DNA of 64,000 bases from Lawsonibacter celer (GCF_014281125.1 NZ_JACOEA010000007.1:1-64000), one strand, 5' to 3'. Positions 40,978-50,231 are shown, counted from the stretch's first letter. Numbers and translations are program-made. The notes: generated from the letters alone by a model not told the origin.

Positions 40978-41762
40978 TCCTCCTTTTCCTTATCTACAAT
41001 GGCAAACGCGCGCACCCAGCCCGCGCTTGCCTGATCAATTTTAATGGGAACGCCAAAAAACCGGAATCCGTAGGGGGGCAGCTGTTCGAGATTAGTCAGC
41101 TTCTCATACTGCACATAGGCCTTGGCTGCGCCGGCCTTATGCCCCTCCCAGCAGACGGCAGGGTCCCCTGTCTCCTGAAACCGCTTGAGCGCATACTCCC
41201 GGGGCACATCCCAGCTCCAGGAGTCCGTGCCTACGGCCCGGACCCCCTGGTCCAGCAGCCAAAGGGTTCCCTCACGGCCCACGCCGCAGCCCTTGTCCAG
41301 ATACTCCGGCCCGCCCCACGCCGACATGGCGTTGGTGCGCACAAGCACAATATCCCCGGGCTTAAGCTGATAGCCGATTTTCTGAAAATAGGCCTTGAAG
41401 TCCTCGGAGGTGCAGACATAGCCGTCCGGCTTGTCGTAAAAATCCACGACAACGCCGTCGCCGATGAACCAGTCCAGCGGAACCTGGTCCACCGTCCAGG
41501 CGGGTTCCCCGTTGTTCATGGTGGGGTGGTAGTGATAGGGCGCGTCCACATGGGTGCCGGTGTGGGTGGACAGCTGGATCTGTTCGATGGCCCAGCCGTG
41601 GCCATCCAGGCACTGCTCCCTGGTCAGCCCGGGGTAGGCGGCCAGGAAGGTGGAGACCGACTCCTCGTCGGTGTGCCTGCGATAGCGGATCTTGGGAATC
41701 TGCACCGCCCGGTCCACCGGGAGGCCGTCCACAATGCTCACGCTTAAATCAATGATTTTCAT
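40974..41762 (-). CDS. Cyclase/kynurenine-formamidase-like hydrolase
   Basis: A 262-residue metal-dependent hydrolase of the cyclase family (KynB-like) with the signature STHTGTHVDAPYHYHP (about residues 65-80), whose histidines and aspartate bind metal. Family members hydrolyse N-formyl amides, lactones or cyclic amides. Its position in an operon with beta-keto-acid cleavage suggests it opens a ring or an amide of the imported substrate. It overlaps the thiolase gene by 4 bases and starts about 36 bases after the BKACE gene. Confidence 0.85.
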   Translation of the reverse strand: MKIIDLSVSIVDGLPVDRAVQIPKIRYRRHTDEESVSTFLAAYPGLTREQCLDGHGWAIEQIQLSTHTGTHVDAPYHYHPTMNNGEPAWTVDQVPLDWFIGDGVVVDFYDKPDGYVCTSEDFKAYFQKIGYQLKPGDIVLVRTNAMSAWGGPEYLDKGCGVGREGTLWLLDQGVRAVGTDSWSWDVPREYALKRFQETGDPAVCWEGHKAGAAKAYVQYEKLTNLEQLPPYGFRFFGVPIKIDQASAGWVRAFAIVDKEKEE

Positions 41763-41797
41763 TTGGTATGTCCCTTCTTTTCAAACCCCGATGGGAG

Positions 41798-42673
41798 TTA
41801 TCGCTCCAGGGGCGGAATCCCCATGATCTGCCGGGCCTCCGCCGGGGTGGCGGGCTGCTTATTATACAGGCGCACCAGCTGCGCGGCCCGTTCCACCAGG
41901 GCGGCGTTGGTGGCCGGCACGCCGCGATCCAGGTAGAGGTTGTCCTCGAGCCCCACCCGCACGCCGTTGGCGCCCAAGGCAATGGCGCTGTACAAAATGG
42001 GCAGGTGTCCGCTGCCAATTCCGGTGGCGGACCAGAGCGCGCCCTCCGGCAGGTGGCGCACCAGATATTGCAGGTTCTCCGGCGTGGCCTCCATCCCGCC
42101 CAGCACACCGAGCACAAACTGGCACCACAGGGGCTCCTGCAGCAGCTTCAGCTTCTCAAAGTAGTGTCTGGCGTTGCCCAGCATGCCCATGTCAAAAATC
42201 TCCACCTCCGGCTTGACTCCATGCTCCAGGTAGGTATGGGCCAGCTCTTTGAGAAAGACGGGGTCGTTGTTGAACTCTTTCGCGTCCCCCCAGTTGAACG
42301 TACCGGCGTCAAAGCTGCCCACTTCAATCTGGGGAATCCGTTTGAAATGCTCCAGCCGGGAGGCGGTGGAACGCACGCCGTCCGGCCCGGGGCCGCCGGA
42401 GGAGGTGCAGTTGATGATGACGTCGCACTCCTTATGGCTGCGGATCAGGCGGACGGTCTTTTCAAACCGCTCCCAGTCCATAATGCCGTTCATGGCGTCG
42501 TCTCGCATATGGAGATGGACCACCGCCGCGCCGGCGCGCCAGGCGGCGAGCGCATCCTCTGCGATCTCCTCCGGCGTAACAGGCAGGTGTGGGTTTTTGG
42601 CCCGGGGCGTGGAAGTTCCGGTCATGGCGCAGGAGATGACCACTTTCGTTCTTCTCAGTTCTTCCAGTTGCAT
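41798..42673 (-). CDS. BKACE family beta-keto acid cleavage enzyme (DUF849)
   Basis: A 291-residue BKACE protein. It has the zinc-site motif AGAAVVHLHMRDD (about residues 47-59), INCTSSGGPGPDGVRST near residue 87 and LGANGVRVGLEDNLYL near residue 233. The family condenses a beta-keto acid with acetyl-CoA to acetoacetate plus a new acyl-CoA; the best-known member acts on 3-keto-5-aminohexanoate in lysine fermentation, but no other lysine-fermentation gene is present here. The substrate side chain is therefore open. It follows dppF by 18 bases. Confidence 0.9.
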   Translation of the reverse strand: MQLEELRRTKVVISCAMTGTSTPRAKNPHLPVTPEEIAEDALAAWRAGAAVVHLHMRDDAMNGIMDWERFEKTVRLIRSHKECDVIINCTSSGGPGPDGVRSTASRLEHFKRIPQIEVGSFDAGTFNWGDAKEFNNDPVFLKELAHTYLEHGVKPEVEIFDMGMLGNARHYFEKLKLLQEPLWCQFVLGVLGGMEATPENLQYLVRHLPEGALWSATGIGSGHLPILYSAIALGANGVRVGLEDNLYLDRGVPATNAALVERAAQLVRLYNKQPATPAEARQIMGIPPLER

Positions 42674-42691
42674 TTCAGATCTCCTTCCGCC

Positions 42692-43651
42692 TCAAAGCTT
42701 TCCGGCCATTGGGCAGGCGCACCAGTGGTTGGGGGCGATTTCACGCAGCTGGTAGGGCGCCTCGGCGCACTCCTTGGTGGCATAAGGGCAGCGCGGAGCA
42801 AACCGGCAGCCCGGCTTGGGGTCCACGGGGGAGGTCAGCTCGCCGGACAGGGCCTCGCTCTCCAGGTTTTTCTGTCCCAGCACAGGCATAGGGATGGCCG
42901 CCAGCAGGGCTTTGGTATAGGGGTGAGCGGGATTGGCAAACAAGTCGCGGGAGGAGGCCCGCTCGATCATCTGGCCCAGATACATCACCGCGATCTCATC
43001 TGAGATATGCTTGACCACGGAGAGGTTGTGGGTGATAAACATATAGGTCAGCCCCATCTGCTCCTGCAGGTCCATCAGCAGATTGAGCACCTGGGCCTGA
43101 ATGGAGACGTCCAGGGCAGACACCGGCTCGTCGCAGACCACGAACTTCGGGTTCAGGGACAGGGCGCGCGCAATGCCGATTCGCTGTCGGCGGCCGCCGT
43201 CCATCTCATGGGGATACATGGAGGCATAGCGCTCCGTCAGCCCCACGGTGCGCATCAGCTCATAGGTGCGCGCCTCCACCCCGTCGGCGGTAGCGTACAT
43301 TTTGTGAAACTGCAGCGGCTCCGCAATGGTCTGGAACACGGTTTTTCTCGGATCCAGGGAGGCATAGGGGTCCTGAAAGACAATCTGCATCTTGCGGCGC
43401 AGCTCCACAGACTCCTTTTTGTCGCACTCCAGAATATTCCTGCCCTCAAAGAGCACCTGTCCCGAGGTGGCGGGCAGCAGGCGCAGGATGGTGCGCCCCA
43501 GGGTGGACTTGCCGCAGCCGGACTCCCCCACCACGCCCAGGGTCTTGCCCGTCTCAATGGAAAAGCTCACGTCATCCACCGCGTGGAGCTTGCCCCTGGG
43601 GGTGTCGAAGTATTTTTTCAGGTTTCTGCACTCCAGAATTGCTTCGCTCAT
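42692..43651 (-). CDS. dppF: Oligopeptide-type ABC transporter ATPase, DppF/OppF
   Basis: A 319-residue ABC ATPase with Walker A GESGCGKST (about residues 38-46), Walker B KFVVCDEPVSALD and the Cys-rich C-terminal oligopeptide-transporter tail (GCRFAPRCPYATKECAEAPY). The ABC signature, usually LSGGQRQR, is here MDGGRRQR: the serine is Asp and the glutamine Arg. ATP hydrolysis may rely mainly on the DppD site. The start overlaps dppD by 4 bases. Confidence 0.9.
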   Translation of the reverse strand: MSEAILECRNLKKYFDTPRGKLHAVDDVSFSIETGKTLGVVGESGCGKSTLGRTILRLLPATSGQVLFEGRNILECDKKESVELRRKMQIVFQDPYASLDPRKTVFQTIAEPLQFHKMYATADGVEARTYELMRTVGLTERYASMYPHEMDGGRRQRIGIARALSLNPKFVVCDEPVSALDVSIQAQVLNLLMDLQEQMGLTYMFITHNLSVVKHISDEIAVMYLGQMIERASSRDLFANPAHPYTKALLAAIPMPVLGQKNLESEALSGELTSPVDPKPGCRFAPRCPYATKECAEAPYQLREIAPNHWCACPMAGKL

Positions 43652-44691
43652 GCCGGTTCACCCTCCTTTGCAAAGAGATGGCATTTGATCGAATGGGTGC
43701 CCTCCACCACTGTGGGGGCGGATGCCTCCACGATCTGTGCCTTGCCGTCTCCATCCGTGGCCGCTGTTTTGCAGGGGACGGTACACCGCTCCATGCAGTG
43801 GGGGCAGCGGGGGTGGAACATACAGCCCTGGGGCAGATTTGTGGGCTCGGGCATCAGGCCGTCGATGGGCTGAAGGCGGTGGCTCTCCACATAGATATTG
43901 GGGATGGAGCGGAACAGTCCCTCGGTGTATGGGTGATGCTTCCGCTCCGGGTCAAAGATGTCCTCCACCGTGCCGTACTCCACAATCTCGCCGGCATACA
44001 TAATGGCCACGTAGTCGCAGATATTGGCCACCACGCCCAGGTCGTGGGTAATCATCAGCATAGAGGAGCCCAGCTCCCGGCGCAGCCTGCGCATCATGTT
44101 CAGAACCTGGGCCTGGATGGTCACGTCCAGGGCCGTGGTAGGCTCATCGGCAATGAGCAGCTCCGGGCTGCAGGCGATGGCAATGGCGATCACCACCCGC
44201 TGCTTCATGCCGCCGGAGAACTGGTGTGGATAGTCGCTCATACGGAAGGCGGGTATCCCCACCATCTCCAGCAGACGGCCGATCTCCTGATCCAGCGCCT
44301 CGCCCTTCAGGTCATGGCGGTGGAGCTTGAGTACCTCCGCGATCTGATCCCGCACGGTGAGCACCGGGTTCAGGCTGGTCATGGGGTCCTGAAAGATCAT
44401 GGAGATGCGTCCGCCGCGGATTTTCCGCATGCGGGCCTCATTTTTCTCCAGCAGGTTCTCGCCGTCAAACCAGATCTCGCCGGTGGGAATGCGGGCGGTG
44501 AATTTGGGCAGCAGCTGGAGGATGGACAGGGCGGTGGTGGTCTTGCCCGCGCCCGTCTCGCCCACCAGGCCCAGGGTCTTGCCCTTGGGGATGGTCAGGC
44601 TGATGTCGTTGACGGCGTGGACCACTTCGCCCTCAGTCACGTACTGAATGGTCAGATGCTTGATCTCAAGCAGATTCTGTTGCTTTTCCAT
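43648..44691 (-). CDS. dppD: Oligopeptide-type ABC transporter ATPase, DppD/OppD
   Basis: A 347-residue ABC ATPase with Walker [10 protein letters not shown], an intact signature FSGGMKQR, Walker [13 protein letters not shown] and the C-terminal [14 protein letters not shown] motif typical of Opp/Dpp ATPases. It starts at [14 protein letters not shown] (44691), rejecting 15 upstream codons that overlap dppC. It pairs with DppF to drive uptake by DppBC. Confidence 0.95.
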   Translation of the reverse strand: MEKQQNLLEIKHLTIQYVTEGEVVHAVNDISLTIPKGKTLGLVGETGAGKTTTALSILQLLPKFTARIPTGEIWFDGENLLEKNEARMRKIRGGRISMIFQDPMTSLNPVLTVRDQIAEVLKLHRHDLKGEALDQEIGRLLEMVGIPAFRMSDYPHQFSGGMKQRVVIAIAIACSPELLIADEPTTALDVTIQAQVLNMMRRLRRELGSSMLMITHDLGVVANICDYVAIMYAGEIVEYGTVEDIFDPERKHHPYTEGLFRSIPNIYVESHRLQPIDGLMPEPTNLPQGCMFHPRCPHCMERCTVPCKTAATDGDGKAQIVEASAPTVVEGTHSIKCHLFAKEGEPA

Positions 44692-44701
44692 GGCTGCCTC
44701 C

Positions 44702-45571
44702 TTATGCCTTCCCCTTGAGCCGGGGATCAAGGGCATCGCGCAGGCCGTCGCCGAACAGGTTGATGGCCAGGGCCGTAATGGTGATAAAGATGGTGGGGAA
44801 GATCACGATATGTCCGGTATAGCGCAGGTAACTGATACCGTCGGAGGCAATCTGGCCCCACTCCGGGGTAGGAATGGGGGCGCCCAGCCCCAGGAAGGAC
44901 AGCAGCGCGCCCATCAGGATGTTGCGTGCCACCTGCATGGTAGCCTGCACCAGGATGGTGCCCATCGCGTTGGGGATGATGTGGGTCATGATAATGCGAC
45001 CGTTTTTCAGACCCAGGGCGCGCTCTGCCTCAATGTACTCCTGATCCACCAGGTTGAGCACGGCGGAACGGATTACGCGGGTAAAGCTGGCCAGCTGGCC
45101 GATGGTGATAGCGCATACCAGCTGCGGAATTCCGGTGCCGAAGCCGGCGGAGATGGCCAGCGCCAGCAGTACGCTTGGGATGGAGATGAGGATATCAAAG
45201 GCGCGCATGAGCAGGCTGTCGAACTTACCGCCGAAGTAGGCGGCGGTGGTGCCCAGCGCCACCGCGGTCACCGTTGTGATGGCCGTGGTTCCGAAGCCCA
45301 GCAGCAGCGAGATCCGGCTGCCGTGAATGATGCGGGCGAACAGATCGCGGCCCAGGCCGTCGCAGCCGAACCAGTGCTCGGCGCTGGGGCTGGCCAGCTT
45401 GTCGGCGGCGGACTGGGTAATGGCCGCGCTGTAGTCCACGATCAGGTCAGCAAAGAGGGCCATGGCGATCAGCAGGACAATCACCACCAGGGAGACCATG
45501 GCCACTTTGTTCTTTTTCAGGCGGCGCCACGCGTCGGCATAGGCGCTCTTCGTCTTTTTTGTCTTAGCCAT
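44702..45571 (-). CDS. dppC: ABC transporter permease, DppC type
   Basis: A 289-residue permease with an N-terminal leader helix (KVAMVSLVVIVLLIAMALFA) and the inner-membrane binding-protein-dependent transport domain; the EAA-type loop is YIEAERALGLKNGRIIMTHI. It overlaps dppB by 8 bases. Forms the channel with DppB for an oligopeptide-family substrate. Confidence 0.93.
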   Translation of the reverse strand: MAKTKKTKSAYADAWRRLKKNKVAMVSLVVIVLLIAMALFADLIVDYSAAITQSAADKLASPSAEHWFGCDGLGRDLFARIIHGSRISLLLGFGTTAITTVTAVALGTTAAYFGGKFDSLLMRAFDILISIPSVLLALAISAGFGTGIPQLVCAITIGQLASFTRVIRSAVLNLVDQEYIEAERALGLKNGRIIMTHIIPNAMGTILVQATMQVARNILMGALLSFLGLGAPIPTPEWGQIASDGISYLRYTGHIVIFPTIFITITALAINLFGDGLRDALDPRLKGKA

Positions 45572-46541
45572 TGTGTGCCGTCTCCTTTTTGGCAGTCTTG
45601 CGGACCTTACCGCCGGAGTATTTCGCCCGGATGCGGGGGTCCACCGCGGCGTAGAGCAGGTCTACCACCAGCATGATCATCATAAAGGTGAAAGCCATAA
45701 GCGTAATTGCGCCGATGACCAGGGGCACATCGTTTCGGTTGAGGGCATCCTGAACCAGCGTGCCCAGGCCGGGGATGACAAACACCTTCTCCATGGCCAC
45801 GGCGCCGCCCAGCAGCGCGCCCATGGTGGTGCCGGAGATGGTAATTAGGGGCAGCAGGGCGTTGCGGAAGGCATGGCGCCACACCATAGTGCGCTCGGCC
45901 ACGCCCTTGGCCCGGGCGGTACGGATGTAGTCCTGCCGGGTGGTGTCCAGCATGGTAGAGCGGGTAAACCGCAGAAACTGGGCGGAATAGGAAATACCCA
46001 GGGTAATGGCGGGCAGAATCCAGCTCTTCCAGCCGTTGGTCACACCGCTGGCCGGCACCAGGCCGAATTTATAGGAAAATGTGAGCACCAGCAGCGCCGC
46101 CATACAGAAGGTGGGCACAGCGGAGAGCAGCATGGATGCCACCGTGGCAATTCGATCCAATATGGAGTACTGCTTTACAGCGGAGAGCACGCCCAGGGAA
46201 ATGCCCGCCGCCAGGGCGATGGCCATGCTGAGCAGGGTCAGCTTGATGGTATAGGGCCAGCGTCCCATAATGATGTCCATCACGGGCTCGTTATAATAGT
46301 AGGACACGCCGAAATCGCCCTTGAGGATGCCCACCACATACTTGCCGTAGCGCACAATCAGCGGGTCATGCAGCCCCAGCGACTCGTTGTAGGCATAGAC
46401 GTCCTCCTCGCTGGCGTCCGCACCCAACTTCATCCGGCCCGGGTCCACCTTGGACATGGACACCAGTGCGAAAACGATAAAGATGATGACCAGCATCATG
46501 GGGATGATCGTCAGCAATCGTTTGATAATAAATCTGATCAT
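45564..46541 (-). CDS. dppB: ABC transporter permease, DppB type
   Basis: A 325-residue permease starting MIRFIIKRLLTIIPMMLVII, with the periplasmic loop region (DPGRMKLGADASEEDVYAYN) and an EAA loop TARAKGVAERTMVWRHAFRN. The start at 46541 is fixed by GGGAG and by agreement with the family N-terminus; 35 upstream codons are dropped. A hairpin in the spacer after dppA may lower expression relative to the binding protein. Confidence 0.93.
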   Translation of the reverse strand: MIRFIIKRLLTIIPMMLVIIFIVFALVSMSKVDPGRMKLGADASEEDVYAYNESLGLHDPLIVRYGKYVVGILKGDFGVSYYYNEPVMDIIMGRWPYTIKLTLLSMAIALAAGISLGVLSAVKQYSILDRIATVASMLLSAVPTFCMAALLVLTFSYKFGLVPASGVTNGWKSWILPAITLGISYSAQFLRFTRSTMLDTTRQDYIRTARAKGVAERTMVWRHAFRNALLPLITISGTTMGALLGGAVAMEKVFVIPGLGTLVQDALNRNDVPLVIGAITLMAFTFMMIMLVVDLLYAAVDPRIRAKYSGGKVRKTAKKETAHNG

Positions 46542-46606
46542 AAGATTTCTCCCATCCTTGGTTCCGGGAAAGCGGCAGCACCGCTGCCCTCTCTTGGCAT
46601 TAAAAA

Positions 46607-46641
46607 TGCAGGGGCGAAGGACCCTTCCTTTCGCCCCCGCA
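46607..46641 (-). terminator. Attenuator-like hairpin between dppA and dppB
   Basis: Imperfect stem TGCAGGGGCGAAGG / CCTTTCGCCCCCGCA followed by ATTTTT in transcript sense. Such structures after binding-protein genes often reduce downstream transcription or protect the upstream mRNA. Confidence 0.6.
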
Positions 46642-46679
46642 TACACTCATATCACCGGAGCGCTCCCAGGCCCGGACGC

Positions 46680-48260
46680 TTACTCAGCCCAGGACCAGTT
46701 GCAGATATAGTCGCTCAGGATGCTGGGGCACCAGGCCATGCCCTGAAGGTTCTCAGAGCAGCCGTAGTTCATCATCTGATAGGCGATGGGGACATACATG
46801 CAGGACTCGCCCACCTGGGTGCTGATGTCCTCGTACATGGCAATACGGGTGGCGTCATCATAGGTCTGGCCCGCCTCATCAATCTTTTCGGAGAGGCCTT
46901 CAATGGTGTTGTTGCGGCCCACATAGCCGGTGGGCTTGTAGTACAGCTTATAGAACAGGGCGGGATTGTAGGGAATGGAGGCCAGGTTCCACGCGCAGGC
47001 CTCAATATCGCCGGCAAACAGCGCAGTCTTGACGGCGCCGCTCTCCAGGGAATTCAGGGTGACGTTGACGCCGATGGCCTCCATGGCCTCCTTAAAGGCG
47101 GCGCCCAGGGCGGGTCCGTAGCCGCTGGTGGAGACGGTCAGGGAGAAGGACATCTCATCCTGGCTCAGGCCGGACAGCTCCAGCATCTCCTTGGCCTTCT
47201 CGATGTTGTAGTCATAGGTGGGAATGGCGTCGCAGTAGCCCTCCTCGCCCTCGCTGAGCATGGTGTTCTTGGTAACCGGCACAGCCAGGTCGTTCCACAC
47301 CAGGGAGCACCAGGCCTCCTTGTCAATGGCGTAGGCAATAGCCTTGCGGAAATACTCGTTGTTCAGGGGTGCCTCCGCCTGATTGAAGGCGATGAAGTAG
47401 GCCGCGGTGCGCTGGAAGGAGTGGACCGTCATCCCATCCGTGTTGTTGACGTAGTCCACGTCCAGGGCAGTGGTCACCTGATCCAGGTCAATCTCCCCGT
47501 TGAGCAGGGCGGTCAGAGCGGTGTTGTTGTCCGGGATCAGCTTGTAGTTAATGGTCTCAAAATAGGGTTCGCCGCCCCAATAGTCCTTGTTGGACTCCAG
47601 GGTCACACCCACGCCGGTGGTGTTGGAGACAAATTTGTAGGCGCCGGTGCCGATCAGCATCTGGTCGTTGTCGTCGCCGTAGGTCTCAACCGCGTTCTTG
47701 CTGACAATGCACCAGGGATAGGAGGCCAGCTGCAGAATAAAGTTGGGATAGGCGTATTCCAAGGTCAGCTTCACGGTGTGCTCGTCCAGGGCCTCGGCGC
47801 TCTTGATGACAGCGGCCTTGCTCTTGGTGGAGGGCATCTCCTTGGCGCGGTTCATGGTGAACACCACGTCATCGGCGGTAAAGTCGCTGCCGTCGTGCCA
47901 CTTGACGCCCTCACGCAGGTTGAATACATACTCCAGGCCGTCGTCGCTGATGGTCCAGTCCGTGGCCAGCAGGGGGACCGCCTCAAACTTGGTGCCGTTG
48001 AATTTCACCAGGCCCTCAAAGATCTGCACAAACATGCAGTACTCCTCATTGACGGTGGTGACCTGGGGATCCAGAGAGGTGATGTCGCTGGTAATGCGCA
48101 GGTTCAGCGTGGGATGCAACTTTTCCCCCGACTGGCTGCCGGTGGGCTCGACGGAGCCAGAGGGCGTACTGCTGCCGCTGGGCTCCGAGCTGTTTGAACA
48201 GCCGGCCAGCAGCCCCATACACAAGGCCAGGGTCAGGAACAGGGAAATCGCTTTCTTCAT
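46680..48260 (-). CDS. dppA: Extracellular solute-binding lipoprotein, DppA/OppA (SBP_bac_5) family
   Basis: A 526-residue lipoprotein. Signal peptide MKKAISLFLTLALCMGLLAG and lipobox LLAGC (Cys about 21) precede a Ser/Gly/Pro linker. The family-5 binding domain contains VTTVNEEYCMFVQIFEGLVK and YVFNLREGVKWHDGSDFTAD. Family members bind peptides, nickel, or other small molecules. As first gene of the sigma-54 operon it probably captures the substrate of the downstream enzymes. TAGGAGGTAG precedes the start; 71 upstream codons were rejected. Confidence 0.92.
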   Translation of the reverse strand: MKKAISLFLTLALCMGLLAGCSNSSEPSGSSTPSGSVEPTGSQSGEKLHPTLNLRITSDITSLDPQVTTVNEEYCMFVQIFEGLVKFNGTKFEAVPLLATDWTISDDGLEYVFNLREGVKWHDGSDFTADDVVFTMNRAKEMPSTKSKAAVIKSAEALDEHTVKLTLEYAYPNFILQLASYPWCIVSKNAVETYGDDNDQMLIGTGAYKFVSNTTGVGVTLESNKDYWGGEPYFETINYKLIPDNNTALTALLNGEIDLDQVTTALDVDYVNNTDGMTVHSFQRTAAYFIAFNQAEAPLNNEYFRKAIAYAIDKEAWCSLVWNDLAVPVTKNTMLSEGEEGYCDAIPTYDYNIEKAKEMLELSGLSQDEMSFSLTVSTSGYGPALGAAFKEAMEAIGVNVTLNSLESGAVKTALFAGDIEACAWNLASIPYNPALFYKLYYKPTGYVGRNNTIEGLSEKIDEAGQTYDDATRIAMYEDISTQVGESCMYVPIAYQMMNYGCSENLQGMAWCPSILSDYICNWSWAE

Positions 48261-48341
48261 TTCACTACCTCCTAAAAATTTTGCATACAACAGGGCCGAT
48301 TCCTCCTTCCGGTTCCGCCCTGCGCCACACGAGTAAGAAAA

Positions 48342-48355
48342 GCAAATATGGTGCC
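48342..48355 (-). promoter_or_regulatory. Sigma-54 promoter of the dpp-BKACE operon
   Basis: In minus-strand sense TGGCAC-CATAT-TTGC, with the -24 GG and -12 GC at canonical spacing and a preceding T. It lies about 80 bases ahead of the dppA start and faces it. The gene immediately beyond the upstream spacer encodes a sigma-54 activator, which strongly supports the call. Confidence 0.9.
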
Positions 48356-48433
48356 AACTTTTTCTCCCCTCCAAATACGGATATTTCCGTGGATCTCCCA
48401 GATATTCGTGTCTTTTCTGGCACTCTCCGACAA

Positions 48434-48480
48434 AAATTCTGTGCCAAAAATGGCAATGCGCTATTTTTGGCACAGAATTT
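48434..48480. promoter_or_regulatory. Enhancer-like dyad for the sigma-54 activator
   Basis: Perfect 18-base arms AAATTCTGTGCCAAAAAT (48434-48451) and ATTTTTGGCACAGAATTT (48463-48480) separated by 11 bases. The dyad is about 80-140 bases upstream of the sigma-54 promoter, the usual place for an upstream activating sequence. Core half-site TGTGCCA. Confidence 0.85.
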
Positions 48481-48582
48481 ACAGAAAGGCCCCATACTGT
48501 TCCTCAGCTGTCTATAGGTTTTCTCCATTTTGGTAAAATATTTTTCCGAGAGAGTCCTCGTCTCAGACCTTCCGCCGGCAGG

Positions 48583-48623
48583 AAAAGACAAACCTTCCGG
48601 CAAAGTCGGAAGGTTTGTCTTTT
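48583..48623 (-). terminator. Terminator of the sigma-54 activator gene
   Basis: Arms AAAAGACAAACCTTCCG and CGGAAGGTTTGTCTTTT around a 7-base loop, directly after the activator's stop codon. Confidence 0.9.
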
Positions 48624-48656
48624 CCATATGACAGCCGGTATCCACAGCTTCCGCCC

Positions 48657-50231
48657 TCAATCCAAAGGAATCTGCAGCTCCCGCACTTTTCGGTAGAAGG
48701 TCCTGCGGGGAATTCCCAGGATCTCGACCGCCTTTTTCCTGCTCTGGCCGCTTTTCGCCAGGGCGGACAGGATGGTGGCCCGCTCGCAGGCGGCCACCGC
48801 CTCCTCCAGCCTCTCCGGAAATCCCGGCCCCATGGGAGACGCCGTGTCCTGCCCAGGCAGGTCTCCCCTGGCAAATTGCTCCGGGAGGTCTTCCGGCCGG
48901 ATCACCCCCTGGCTGCACAGGACCACGCAGCTCTCCACCACATTCTGCAGCTCACGCACGTTGCCCGGCCAGGCATATTTCAGAAACATTTGATAAACCG
49001 CCTCTGAGATGCGCACCTGCTTGCCGTATTTCTGGTTGTAGCGCTCCAGATAGTGGGCCGCCAGCAGCACTACATCGTTGCCCCGCGCCCGAAGCGGCGG
49101 GATCTCAATGGGCACCACGTTGAGGCGGTAGAACAGGTCCTGCCGGAACCTCCCCTCCTCGATCATGCGCTCCAGCGGCTGATTAGTGGCGGCAATCAGC
49201 CGCACGTCCACCGAAATCGGGCGCTGCCGGCCGATTTTTTCAATCTCCCCCTCCTGGAGCACCCGCAGCAGCTTGGCCTGCATGGGCAGCGGCATATCGC
49301 CGATCTCATCCAGGAACAGGGTGCCGCCTTCGGCCATCTGGAATTTGCCCAGCTGGCCGCCCCGGCGCGCCCCGGTGAACGAGCCCTCCTCATAGCCGAA
49401 GAGCTCGCTTTCAATCAGGCTCTCCGGAATGGCGGCGCAGTTCATGGCGATAAAGGGCTTGTCCTTGCGGGCACTGTTGCGGTGGAGCAGCCGGGTAAAA
49501 ACCTCCTTGCCTGCGCCGTTCTCCCCCCGGAGCAGCACCGTGGCATCCGTGGCCGCCACCGCCTTGGCCTTCATCACGCTGTTGACAAAGCACCGGCTCT
49601 CTCCAATCACATTGTTTTGTCGCAGGACATCCTGCGCCTCAATCTGGCGGTTGTACTCCGCCGCCATCTGTGAGGCCCGCTCCAGCTCCAAATTCAGCCG
49701 GTTGACCTCTGTGGTATCCCGGAAGATGGAGGCCGCACCCACCATCTCCCCCCGGGACATCAGCGGGAACATCCGCACCGCCACATAGCGCTGCACCGTC
49801 TGTACCAGCTGCTTCTCCCGGGTGATGGAGCGGCCGGTGTGCAGCACCTCCAGCAGATTAGCCCCGTTTTCAATGATGTGCATGTCCTTCCCCAGAATCT
49901 TTCCCGCCGGCACCCCCAGTATTTTGGAATAGGCGGGATTGACGTAAAAAATAATGCCCTCCAGATTCACCGCCACCACTGCCTCGTCCAGCTCGTCCAG
50001 AAGCGGAGCTATCTGCATTTCCCGCATCATGCTCAGAATGGAGCGCAGCCGCGGCGCTGCTACCGCTCCCAGACGCCTGCCTGCGGTATCCAAGGCACAC
50101 ACAAATTCCGCGTCGGCCGGGATCTCCTCCGGCTCCAGGTCGGAGAGGCTGACCGTTCCGTCCATGCAGCAGGCGCGCTCCGCCTGCGCCAGTTTGGGGT
50201 TCACAATGCTGCTCAGCTGAAGTCTGGACAT
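48657..50231 (-). CDS. Sigma-54-dependent activator with PAS domain
   Basis: A 524-residue enhancer-binding protein. A PAS domain (about residues 75-180, [20 protein letters not shown]) is followed by a AAA+ domain (about 205-440). Walker A is [10 protein letters not shown], the sigma-54 contact loop is GSFTGA in place of GAFTGA, Walker B is [11 protein letters not shown], and the sensor region [16 protein letters not shown] is present. The C-terminal Fis-type HTH is [31 protein letters not shown] precedes the ATG. It is encoded just upstream of, and in the same direction as, the sigma-54 operon and should bind the adjacent dyad. The ligand sensed by the PAS/N-terminal part is unknown. Confidence 0.93.
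   Translation of the reverse strand: MSRLQLSSIVNPKLAQAERACCMDGTVSLSDLEPEEIPADAEFVCALDTAGRRLGAVAAPRLRSILSMMREMQIAPLLDELDEAVVAVNLEGIIFYVNPAYSKILGVPAGKILGKDMHIIENGANLLEVLHTGRSITREKQLVQTVQRYVAVRMFPLMSRGEMVGAASIFRDTTEVNRLNLELERASQMAAEYNRQIEAQDVLRQNNVIGESRCFVNSVMKAKAVAATDATVLLRGENGAGKEVFTRLLHRNSARKDKPFIAMNCAAIPESLIESELFGYEEGSFTGARRGGQLGKFQMAEGGTLFLDEIGDMPLPMQAKLLRVLQEGEIEKIGRQRPISVDVRLIAATNQPLERMIEEGRFRQDLFYRLNVVPIEIPPLRARGNDVVLLAAHYLERYNQKYGKQVRISEAVYQMFLKYAWPGNVRELQNVVESCVVLCSQGVIRPEDLPEQFARGDLPGQDTASPMGPGFPERLEEAVAACERATILSALAKSGQSRKKAVEILGIPRRTFYRKVRELQIPLD

Larger units (their letters stand above)
48261..48656. other. 396-base control region of the sigma-54 operon
   Basis: No gene is seen. 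The region holds the sigma-54 promoter, the 18-base-arm dyad, a possible extra half-site TGGCAC near 48418-48423, and the terminator of the activator gene. It is clearly more A/T-rich than the coding neighbours. Confidence 0.75.

Noticed and set aside
41798..42673. Lysine fermentation (kce) operon
   Set aside because: None of the companion lysine-fermentation genes is present, whereas unrelated cyclase, HMG-CoA-lyase-like and transporter genes are.
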